This document shows positions 9,467 through 18,789 of a stretch of DNA of 33,262 bases, piece after piece. The notes beneath the pieces are model-generated. The model saw only the letters and a list, made by a program, of their open reading frames with translations. It had not been told where the DNA came from and did no database searches. The DNA is from Welwitschia mirabilis (lineage: Eukaryota > Gnetophyta > Gnetopsida > Welwitschiales): the NCBI GenBank assembly GCA_051453625.1, contig JBOZIK010000001.1, forward strand, positions 254,370,160 through 254,403,421, given 5' to 3'. The position numbers and the translations under genes were made by a program. Position 1 is the first letter of the stretch; every line of letters starts with the position of its first letter.

Positions 9467-9762
9467 ATAGGGGGAGAAAAATTCTTGATACTTCTATCTA
9501 GATATCTAAGTTTTATATTTATTTACCATTAATGTCAAAGGAGGAGAGAAGATGTAGTGTTTTTGAAAAGTTTTAAAAGTACTATTTTAAAGTATTCAAT
9601 CAAAGGAGGAGAGAATAAGGTGAGAAAATGATTATTTCAGAATTTTTTTTACTCTTTTGATTAAATGATTATATGCCTTAATGTAAGAAGGAGGTTTGAT
9701 TTGGTGAATGAGATTAAAATTTTTAAAAATTTTGAAATCACTTATTTGTTAAAGGGGGATAT
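9467..9762 (+). promoter_or_regulatory. Cluster of polypurine-tract motifs before the 3' LTR
   Basis: Purine motifs recur at 9467-9481 (gataggggga), 9538-9552 (aaaggaggagagaag), 9602-9616 (aaaggaggagagaat), 9687-9695 and finally 9751-9760 (aaagggggat), which directly precedes the LTR and is the likely functional PPT. Repeated PPT copies upstream of the 3' LTR are a known hallmark of Sireviruses. Confidence 0.65.
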
Positions 9763-11551
9763 TTTTAGATTATATTTGCCAATTGATGTCAAACTAACAT
9801 CTCTTGTATAGTGCAAAATGTTATATCTTATGTGCAGATGAGATTAAGTTTTGTAAGTGAAAGAATTAGACCAAAAATGCATTAGAAATCTACTTGGTTG
9901 TATTAACCTCTAATAGAGTTCGATTGGATCCTAAAGGAGTCAACTACACCTGAATCTATTATAAGAAAAATAGACTAAATCTAGAGGAGTCAACCAAATT
10001 CTCATGGGGTTGATCGAACTTGAGGAATTGATAGGCACCAATCTTAGACTAAGAGGAAAGGGGTCAACTAGACTGGACAAGCTAACAGACCATAGATCTA
10101 GATCAAGAGGCAAGGGGTTGACCAAACTCTCAAGGAGTTGACCAGATTTTTATAGGGTTAATAGGATGGCATAGAAAAGTAAAATATCTAAATATTATAT
10201 ATCCATTACCTCGCTATTTTCTAGTCATTTTAGCCGTTGGAGGTGCAATTCATTTGTAATAATTCCTAGTAGCCCTCCATTATAAATAGTAATGCTATAG
10301 TTAACATAGAGATCTTTTGACACTATTTGTATTTGTCATAATAATTATGGATCTAAAAGATCAAGTTGTACTTTTATTGGTGTATCATTGTATTGCTTTA
10401 CATCTGATTTAGGAGATCAATCATTGGCACAAGGACTTCATTCAGAATCAGATCTAAGANNNNNNNNNNNNNNNNNNNNNNNNNNNNNNNNNNNNNNNNN
10501 NNNNNNNNNNNNNNNNNNNNNNNNNNNNNNNNNNNNNNNNNNNNNNNNNNNNNNNNNNNNNNNNNNNNNNNNNNNNNNNNNNNNNNNNNNNNNNNNNNNN
10601 NNNNNNNNNNNNNNNNNNNNNNNNNNNNNNNNNNNNNNNNNNNNNNNNNNNNNNNNNNNNNNNNNNNNNNNNNNNNNNNNNNNNNNNNNNNNNNNNNNNN
10701 NNNNNNNNNNNNNNNNNNNNNNNNNNNNNNNNNNNNNNNNNNNNNNNNNNNNNNNNNNNNNNNNNNNNNNNNNNNNNNNNNNNNNNNNNNNNNNNNNNNN
10801 NNNNNNNNNNNNNNNNNNNNNNNNNNNNNNNNNNNNNNNNNNNNNNNNNNNNNNNNNNNNNNNNNNNNNNNNNNNNNNNNNNNNNNNNNNNNNNNNNNNN
10901 NNNNNNNNNNNNNNNNNNNNNNNNNNNNNNNNNNNNNNNNNNNNNNNNNNNNNNNNNNNNNNNNNNNNNNNNNNNNNNNNNNNNNNNNNNNNNNNNNNNN
11001 NNNNNNNNNNNNNNNNNNNNNNNNNNNNNNNNNNNNNNNNNNNNNNNNNNNNNNNNNNNNNNNNNNNNNNNNNNNNNNNNNNNNNNNNNNNNNNNNNNNN
11101 NNNTTGTACTATTGTAGAATGTGTGATATCTAAGTAATTAAGGCATTATTACATCACATCTATTATCTTTAAATATTAATACTTAGCCTACAAAAGTCCA
11201 TTGTTAAGGTTGAGACTTAGCCTGTAAAAGTTCATTATTAAGATTGAGACTTAGCCTATAAAATTCCACTTGTAAGGGTTATAAGTGGACCTAGAAAAAC
11301 TTGTAAAGTAATAGAGATCTGAGATCAAGCTTGAAAGAAGCTGATCATCGAGAGTGGAGTAGGGGATTTCTCAAACTACTATAAATCTAGCGTGCATCAC
11401 AATTGGTAGTTTGTGGTTTTCTATATTTTGATTCTTTACTTTTAGTTTTCCATTTTATTTTTGTATGTACAATTCTTAGTTCCATTGTTTTCATATGTAA
11501 AATGTGCTTAGATAGATTTAATTTTATTTTGGGCATAATTTTGTAAAAGAA
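9763..11551 (+). mobile_element. Copia family 2 LTR, copy 3 (3' LTR, contains gap)
   Basis: Begins ttttagattatatttgcc immediately after the PPT. Shows the GTCGACC-type array, TATAAATA at 10281-10288, three units of the 34-bp repeat at 11174-11270, and ends in ...gggcataattttgtaaaag at about 11551. The last ~40 bp seen in the 5' LTR (cctattcatccctcc ... aatca) are missing, so the 3' end is truncated or replaced. A run of N occupies 10460-11103. Confidence 0.75.
10460..11103. other. Assembly gap (644 N) inside 3' LTR
   Basis: By comparison with LTR copies 1 and 2, only about 40 bp should separate the flanking sequences (catctaaga on the left, ttgtactattgtagaatg on the right). The size estimate is therefore wrong or an insertion is hidden in the gap. 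Confidence 0.9.
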
Positions 11552-11829
11552 CTTTTGTAAGTTCCTCTTCAAATTACTCTACTTTTTCTTATTCCCATAA
11601 TGGTGTCTTAAATTTTTTATGTAGTTCCTTAAAAAATTATTACTTGTAATTACCCAAAGGATTAAAAAACTTCTTCTATGTAAGTTCTACTTTTGTTGAT
11701 AAAATAATTTGATAACTTCATTCTTAATTAATTATTTTACAAATGAAAAATATTAATATCTACTATATCTTAAATTGCAAATAATTAGATTCCTTCATTT
11801 GGGATTGAGGCATAAATCTTTCTTATATT
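11552..11829. other. AT-rich stretch, nothing recognised
   Basis: Lies between the end of the copia 3' LTR and the minus-strand gypsy gag. It may be more of the gypsy internal region (after the zinc knuckle), but no domain can be read. Confidence 0.4.
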
Positions 11830-12735
11830 GATTAACTTCTTTTTGTCAAGGCAATTTATGGCATAGTAAGGATCTCCACAATTATAACATCCCTTTTTTT
11901 ATAATTTTTAGTTTTATTACCTAAGTAATAGGTAGTCCTTAGCCTATCTTTAGGATTTTTTTTTTGTACTAATTTTGCATTGCATTAATCCTATAGACTT
12001 TACCTTTACCATCAATTTGATTTGGCTCATATTTCTAAAGAATGACATCTTTCTCTTTGAAATTCTCCTCTTTCTTATAAAATTATTTTCCTTTCCCTAA
12101 ATTTCTTATCCTTATTTGAAGATTCTTCACTTATTTTAGCCTTCTCTAGAGCTCCAACAATGGTTTTAGATTGGAATAACTTGACTTGACTTTAAATTAT
12201 AAGATGTAATCCAACTACGAATCTATGAACCTTTACTTCTTCACTTCCTGCTAACTTAGGAACATACCACAAGAGCTTTATGAACTTATGCTTATATTGA
12301 GCTATTGTCATAAGGCCTTACTTAAGACTATAGAATTCATCATCCTTTGTATTCAAAAAAAACTCTGATATGTACCTGCCTTTAAATCTTTCTTCAAACT
12401 CTTCCCAAGAAATAGACATGGGAAGATGTACTTAAAGTTTTTTCTATATCCCATCATAAGGTTGTTTCTTTAATAAGTTAATGGATTGCTAGTAATGCCT
12501 TTTATTTAGAGGTAAAGTTGAATAAACCTAATTCTCTTTTAATAGAAATTAATCATACTTTTGCATCTATTGTGTTATCAACATCCTCAAAAGTTAGAGG
12601 ATTTATTCTTTTGAATTGCATCATCATTTTCTTGAGGGATTTGCCATTTTTCCTACCATTATTCTAGTCATAAAGTTTGTCTACTAGATCATTAACTACA
12701 TCTACTAACGTGGTAACTCTAGTTGGTTGGTTCAT
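11830..12735 (-). pseudogene. gag: Ty3/gypsy gag (retrotrans_gag type), broken
   Basis: Read on the minus strand from the ATG at 12735, frames give FKRINPLTFEDVDNTIDAKV, then SIKRELGLFNF, TLWWDIEKT, SWEEFEERFKGRYISEFF, and TIAQYKHKFIKLLWYVPKL followed by HRFVVGLH. This is the block order of the plant gypsy capsid (Retrotrans_gag) domain. Near 11851-11890 a zinc knuckle remains as CYNCGDPYYAINC: its His codon reads Tyr and one residue is missing. Stops and at least three frameshifts interrupt the gene. It lies about 170 bp downstream of a minus-strand PBS, as expected for the first ORF. Protease and the rest of pol are absent; the element is cut off towards the copia LTR at 11551. Confidence 0.8.
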
Positions 12736-12906
12736 CTTCCTTCTTAGAAACATACTATTCTTATGGAAATTTAATTACAGATATCACCATTTACAACTTT
12801 CATAATAACCAATTAACTTAGATAGTAACTACACTAAGAAGAATCATAATTAACAATGTTCATGCTAGTATTATTAAAAATCATACCTAGCAAACTTACA
12901 AACTTA

Positions 12907-12919
12907 GGCTTTAATACCA
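12907..12919 (-). other. Primer binding site of gypsy element (initiator tRNA-Met type)
   Basis: On the minus strand tggtattaaagcc follows a ...gagtcattaca LTR end with a short ttt spacer. It differs from TGGTATCAGAGCC at two positions, both C-to-T or G-to-A. It fixes the 5' end of the element whose gag lies at 11830-12735. Confidence 0.75.
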
Positions 12920-12922
12920 AAA

Positions 12923-13018
12923 TGTAATGACTCAGATTTAAAACAACTAAAGCTTAAATAACAATGAAATACCCATTGAAATAATTAATATTTTATTTTG
13001 AATTCTCTTAAGCTAATA
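12923..13018 (-). mobile_element. 3' end of the gypsy 5' LTR (minus strand)
   Basis: Sequence upstream of the PBS on the minus strand, ending ...gtcattaca. Only about 95 bp are followed with confidence; at 13019 a plus-oriented LTR-like start (tgtaagaccc) begins, so the gypsy LTR is probably truncated by another insertion. Confidence 0.5.
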
Positions 13019-14704
13019 TGTAAGACCCTAATATTATACCAAATTTATTCGATTAGAGATAAGCCAAGTCAATAACTTCATCATTATTCATATGTGGGTA
13101 ATAAATTTGGATTAATAAGAAAATGAAACGTATATAAAGTGCTTTTATTAGGCATATCCAAGGAGAGTTAAATGCTTATGAAAAATTATATATAACTTAA
13201 GTTACCTAAGGAATGTATTATTTATATAGGAATTTTTATATAAAATGTTACATAAATGATTAATAATCCCATAAAATAATGTCATAAATGGAATTCAAAA
13301 GAATGTCACATATGGGATTCAAAATCTAGATCTTTCAACAACCTTCCTAATTATTTTAGGATGATCACTCAAGCTAAGATAGAAATTAAAATTTTAAGGT
13401 AAAATATTATAACTAATATCAACTAATAATATTAATTACAGAATTCTTAATGCTTATTCATTAGTTCGAATAGGACAAATCCATTACATTGTATCATTAT
13501 GCTCAGTGTAATTTTAATGGATTCTTCTAAGGTTTTCTTTAATCCTTTCTTGATTTATTTGAATTGTTAAATATATGTGGTTATCAAGTTTTTCTAAGGA
13601 ATGATGTTGGATTTTGTTTTATCTGATTATTCTTCTCAGATCTGATTATAGTCAATGTTTTAATCAAAACATTCACTAGGTGTTTAAAGTGCTAAGGCAA
13701 TGTTGTGTTTCTTTTATTAAATGAAAGAAATTATAAGAATTATAAAAGAAATAGAATAATGAAATCAACCAAGATATTTAACACACATTTGTGAGAAATG
13801 CTAGATGCAACCAATGCAGTTAAACATCACATGAGTCCGAATATTATGCAGTGCTTTGAGGGTAAGCAATAGGGAATCAATGTGTTATGAGCATTATATG
13901 GAAGATGAATTAAAAGGAATGGAACTAGTAGACTATGTTATAAAGATCAAGAAAGAAGAATGCCACTAAGGAGTAATTGCTATGCTCGAGGATCACTATG
14001 CAACAAGAAAGAACACTAAGAGAAATAGATAACACACCAGTGAGGGAGAAGAAGATGCACACTATAGGAAGATGAATGCACTATGAGCAAGAGAGACATT
14101 TTGGGAAAGGATTCACATACCATAAGAGGAAGGAGTTGTGGAAGTCATTAAATCATTTTTGAATCAGGGTTTCAGCCTTGAGTGAATTCAGGAGGCGTCC
14201 ATTAACATGCATGGAGATAGAAGGACAACAACTACTATATTAAAGAAAAAAATATGCTATCATGGAAATGGAGGTTATATGGAAGGAATTGCGTAGGTTT
14301 CATGTAGAAAAGATTATAGGGAAGAACGATTTGACAAAGTAGTAGATATGCATGGAAATAGAAGTGCCACTAGTAATGCATGAGTAAAACATTATGGAAC
14401 ATTAATCACACCCATGGAAGAAGATGGTTGAGAAAACACCACACAAATGATAAGCACAGTCTAGTAAGGATTAAAAGCAATTCAACAGCATCATGAGAGG
14501 AGGGCAATGTTTTAGAAGAGAATTAAATTAAGCACAGATCGATCAGGTTCATGCATGAAAATGAACGCAGCTCAAGGGAGGTTGTGTATGGATATGTAGG
14601 TGTGAAAAGGGAATAGGCATTATTGAGGAATAAACTCTCCAAAAATAAACTTAATTTTCTTTAAAATAATATACCATAGGAATACAAAATTAGCAAACAT
14701 TTTT

Positions 14705-14790
14705 AACAGGTCTTCACTTGGTGTAATGATAAGAAGAGCAAAATATAAAAATAAAGGTCACTGTTTTGATTCCATAACCAATCCCCAACA
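14705..14790 (+). repeat. Weak tRNA-like / SINE-like fragment
   Basis: cttggtgtaatgataag (about 14717-14733) resembles a pol III A box, and tgttttgattcc (14763-14774) resembles a B box (GGTTCGANTCC) with C-to-T changes. Their spacing of roughly 30-40 bp fits a tRNA-derived SINE head. No cloverleaf or tail is convincing. Confidence 0.2.
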
Positions 14791-15783
14791 TCATCTTTTA
14801 TTATTCATAATAATGTCTTATTAAATATGTTAAAGAATAACTTTACCAAACTTAACTTCTTACTTAGGAACTAGTTAAACATGTGAGTGTGTGGTCATCT
14901 TAAGCTAATATCTCCTTATAGAAAATAATTAAGTTTATTAATGTTTACCCAATAAAATATAGGTCCTATATTACGTATACTCTTTTGAAATCCACCTAAA
15001 CATTCTTAGTAATTATGTGCTCAAATAAAAATAAAATATAATTAGAGAAATTTATTAATTGATGAAATTTAATATTATTGTAAAAACATTGTATAAAAAT
15101 TTAATTATCTATAACATAATTTTTGATAGACAATTAAACAGACATATACATTATCAGTTTGTACATTAACTAAACATTATTTAAACAAGATCAATATTCA
15201 TTTCTCAAATCATAAAGTCATTACTTAAAAGCTTAAATAAGATCTTTTAAAATGCAAAATCACAAGGAATGCAAACAATATTAACTTCACAATAATTACA
15301 AAGGCATCAAAGAAGTTTAATAATACATAAATATTTCCAAAAAGGTGAAAACAAAAGAAACATTAACTCATCTTTACCTTGTTCCTTGAGAAATTTTCTA
15401 CACAATAGGCATGGTGTAAGAACTGTACCTTCATAGTTCTTAGTATGGTTCATGGCAAGGTTTTAGGTAAGGAATTTTTAAGCTCAAGAAGAAATCAAAT
15501 AACCAAAACCTCATTCTAGAGATAATAATCGAGATACAAATAATAAAGTCTTAGTAATTCAAGAATTTATAAAGAATAGTATTCTTTGTCAGAACGATAT
15601 CAAAATATCCATTTGTCTAGAGGTTCATTCCTATGGCTAATAGAAATCCTTCAGATGGGATAAACCTTCTAAAGCAATATCTCATGCACAACTAGACAGG
15701 TTACAAACATTACCCTAATCACTTTGATATCTTAATCTCATGGTCAACGGGAATCCTTTAGGTAGCCCAACCCCTAAACCACA
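14791..15783. other. AT-rich stretch, nothing recognised
   Basis: No ORF, RNA or repeat was recognised here. It may belong to the long LTR that seems to span 13.0-17.2 kb. Confidence 0.4.
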
Positions 15784-16588
15784 TGTTTATTCAATTAGTG
15801 AAGTTTTAAGCATAGAACTAAAATCATAGCCAAGATATTTTATATGTAAGAAAAAGATGTAGAAGATGCAAAAAAGAAATAGATGGAAGTCCATAAATCA
15901 TACAAGAAATTAAAGTAAGCCATAAATCATACTAATTTTCAGATGAAACGTAAGATCTCATGTAGATTACAAGGCTTTAAGGCTTTTCTAAGCTCTAAGA
16001 TTAAGATAATAAGATTCAATAGTAAGAAATTTTTCAAGATGTGAAATATGAGAAGAGAAGTAACCTATTTATAGTAGAAAGTATAGGATATGAAGAGGCA
16101 CCTAGTAAGAAGTGGTAAAAGTGGTGGAGGTGATGGAAGTTGTGTGATGAAAGTGGTGAAGGTGGCAAAAGTAGTGTAGTGAAAGTGCTGAAAGTGGTGA
16201 AGATAGTGCTAAAGTGGTGGGGATTTTGTTACCTTATCAAGCCACTAGGTAAATAATAAGTGAAAGTTATGCTTATCATAATTAAATAATAAATGAAATG
16301 TTAGCAAAAATAGTAAAATATTTCATAAACATGATAGCAATTTCTTTAACATTTAGAAATAATATTTAAGAATATTTATTCAAAATAATTTCAATTTCAA
16401 TCCATAACTCATTGTCATTTGCTAAAATAAGTAATTTAAATGAATAAATCCAAAGCACAAAATAATAATTATGGGGCTATTAGCTATTAACATCAAATAT
16501 TTGCCTTATAAAATTTCATATTCTCTTTTAACTTATTTATCAATATTGATATTTTAAATTTAAATTTTGATATTTTAAATTTGGGACA
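15784..16588 (-). repeat. 0.8 kb LTR-like repeat, copy 2
   Basis: Sister of 2048-2842, aligned by eye end to end. On the minus strand it begins TGTCCCAAATTT and carries TATAAATA at 16066-16073. The GTGGTGAAA minisatellite at about 16108-16230 is longer than in copy 1. The plus-strand end (tgtttattcaattag) is the best candidate for the lower LTR boundary. It has no coding content and is probably a solo LTR or LTR fragment. Confidence 0.55.
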
Positions 16589-17170
16589 TGATAGCATGCA
16601 ACTAGATTACTAAAATCTACTATGATCTAATAGTAAATAAGATTAATTTAAATGGAACCTTAGTATTTTCTAGCCTATTCTTGATATCCCTTTTTACTTG
16701 AGAATCCTTATCATTCCAACCCTTACCATAGATCATACTAAAAACTTGAAGGTTATAGTTCTCACATTATGCTATTTATGTATAACAGGTGGTTGAGTAG
16801 AGCACAAAAAAAAGCTAATTTGTTTTGCCTAAGAGGGTGTTTTAAAATCTTGATTTATTTTAGATTATGCATGAGAAATTAATAAAATGAAGTATTTTGT
16901 TCATCCTTGTAATCAATTATGTCTTTTGATTAACTTTTTAAATATGATATCAATATGATACTTGTGTTTTTTTGGAAATAAAAAAGTTTTTATTTTTTCA
17001 TGTATTTAAGCATTAAATGAATTATTTGTCTTCTTTACCTTCAAAAGTTACTTAAAGATGTATTTTTAGAATACATACAGATTCATTTAAGAATTATTGG
17101 CTGGAATATTTAACTCAAGCATTTGTAAAGGTTTAAGCTTTTAGTTGTGAAAAAGTAGGATGTTACATTT

Positions 17171-17183
17171 TGGTCTTAGAGCT
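17171..17183 (+). other. Primer binding site-like sequence, plus strand
   Basis: tggtcttagagct follows ggatgttaca with a ttt spacer, the usual join of a plant gypsy LTR end (GTTACA) to the initiator-Met PBS. The internal region that should follow is absent: a different LTR fragment begins about 17218. Confidence 0.55.
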
Positions 17184-17217
17184 ACATGAAGTTTAAAAGT
17201 GCAAAAATTAGTATGTT

Positions 17218-17710
17218 ACATGTAACATCTATTCGATTATCAAATCAGCCTATCATGAATATCAGTCTTGTATAATCTAGATCAATTAAGGAAAGCCATT
17301 ACCAGCCTAAGATTAATCTAAGTTATTATGTGTGTTGAATAGAATTTAAACACCATGCAAAATTAATTTAAGAAATTAAATGTAATGCATGTAAACTAAT
17401 AATCTCAACCTTAATAAAGATTGTCCTTTGATCTATATCATAGATGAAGCTATCATAGAATCAAAAGAAACATAAACCATAAGGAAAATGCACATAACAA
17501 ATGATATGAAAGATAAACAAAGTTTTGATTAAGTTGAATCAAATATTCATGTTACAAAGGAATAACACCTCAACGAAGGATACATAACTCAAAACCAAGG
17601 AATATTTCTGTCTACAATAATAAAAGATGGAACTCTTATCATTTGATCTCTTATCATAAGAATTCCTAATGCAAAAGAACATGAAAATAAAGTTGAGGAT
17701 AGAGGAGGTA
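17218..17710 (-). mobile_element. Gypsy family LTR fragment, copy C
   Basis: Aligns by eye with 25500-25784 and 32690-33172. Shared landmarks are cttgtataatctagatcaat, aatctcaaccttaataaag, atctatatcatagatgaag, acataaaccataagg, ataacaaatgatatgaaa and aaccaaggaatat. It is the middle part of the LTR of the gypsy family at 22-33 kb. The left part is cut off by the PBS junction at 17171-17210. The remaining part of this LTR may be the block at 21733-22200. Confidence 0.6.
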
Positions 17711-18789
17711 TTTATTATGAAATAGAATCTAAAATCAATAAATACTAACAAACATGGTAGAAATCCTAATAGCCACACAAGAAGGTGTTAGTCACATGCT
17801 GAAAGTTTGGTGAAGTTGGGTGAAGTGTTGTTTTTAGATGTCATCATTTTAGTTGTCTGAGCATCATAGGAGATGATGCCATATCATACAAGTTCTACAT
17901 CAAATACCAAATTAATCCAGCAAGCATCCTCTTTAGCTTAAGTACTTTTGTTTTTCATATAGTCATCTAGACGATGAGGTGGATGATGGATTTTTATAAA
18001 GTATTTCTTGTATTGGATTATCTTATTTAATTATAGGATTACTACTTTAGATAAGAAGTATTGTAAATTGCTTTAAACACAATTAAATGTAATAAAAATT
18101 ACATGTTTTCATAACATTTTCCTTAGCTCTCCATTATCATAAAGACTCAATAGAAACCTATCTAATGTCCTCAAAAACTACTCAAAATACCTTATCAAAT
18201 ACATATAATTTGGTAGCCTAACATAGTCCTTCACTTAGCCTTATCAGTTCCTAATAAAACTAGGTAAACCATAATTGTGAGCCAAATTAACTAATAATAA
18301 ATCTACTAGGGAACTATGGACTACACTCAAACATAATCTCAAGAATCTTAGAATGAAAAATAAAAATGTTAAGAATAGATAACTAAACATTTCATTTGTG
18401 TAGTATAAGTAGCCATAATATCATCCTAATAGTCATCTAGATGATGGAGGGAATGATAGGCTAAAAATTGATTGCTAAATATAGAATCCTATGAGAAATT
18501 TTTAAAAAAGATAGATATTAAAATACATTAATATTAATAGTGCCTCAATCAAATGTACAACATATACTAAAAAATAATCATGCATATCATAAATAATCCT
18601 CATTATAAAGTGTTAAAAATGATATGTAAAAATATGCATAATATCTAGTAATAAAAATTTACACCATGATGATACTCAAAAAATAGTATGTCTATATAAA
18701 TCATGAGTTTTACATAATCTATAGAGGAGAAGATATCTAATACAATATAAATAAATCACTTTTCTTGTCGAGTTATGATAAACTCTTAA
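17711..18789. other. AT-rich non-coding stretch with two palindromic motifs
   Basis: No ORF recognised. Contains GTCATCTAGACGAT followed by GGATGATGG at 17962-17989 and GTCATCTAGATGATGG followed by AATGATAGG at 18432-18460, the same bipartite motif that recurs in the gypsy LTRs at 24.8-25.1 and 32.0-32.2 kb. Confidence 0.45.

Larger units (their letters stand above)
4209..11551 (+). mobile_element. Decayed Sirevirus-like Ty1/copia element
   Basis: Order on the plus strand: 5' LTR, PBS (5384), gag (about 5463-6845), protease (about 7069-7320), deleted integrase/RT/RNase H (about 7440-7600), LTR-like promoter segment (7605-7960), envelope-like ORF (7961-8980), multiple PPT motifs (9467-9760), 3' LTR (9763-11551). 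The initiator-Met PBS, an acidic coiled-coil gag C-terminus, an extra ORF between pol and the 3' LTR, and repeated PPT motifs are known features of the Sirevirus group. Integrase and RT, which would settle the lineage, are missing, so the group name is an inference. The 3' LTR seems to lack its last ~40 bp. No target-site duplication is visible. Confidence 0.65.
13019..17167 (+). mobile_element. Possible long plus-strand gypsy LTR with nested repeat
   Basis: The left end tgtaagacccta is of the TGTAA(C/G)ACCC type common in plant gypsy LTRs. A TATA-like tatataaag lies at 13131-13139. The right end ggatgttaca (17158-17167) is followed by a plus-strand PBS. If both ends belong together, the LTR is about 4.1 kb including the ~0.8 kb minus-oriented repeat at 15784-16588. 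The interval holds no recognisable coding sequence; 13600-14650 is somewhat richer in G and purines than its surroundings. Pairing of the two ends is inference. Confidence 0.35.

Noticed and set aside
9940-10125. Minus-strand frame of 61 codons
   Set aside because: Antisense to the GTCGACC motif array in the 3' LTR; repetitive peptide is a by-product of the array.
10388-11137. Long plus-strand frame of 249 codons
   Set aside because: Almost entirely N; only an assembly gap read through.
17539-17778. Minus-strand frame of 79 codons, hydrophobic
   Set aside because: Lies in LTR copy C; homologous LTR copies do not keep the frame, and hydrophobicity follows from T-rich sequence.
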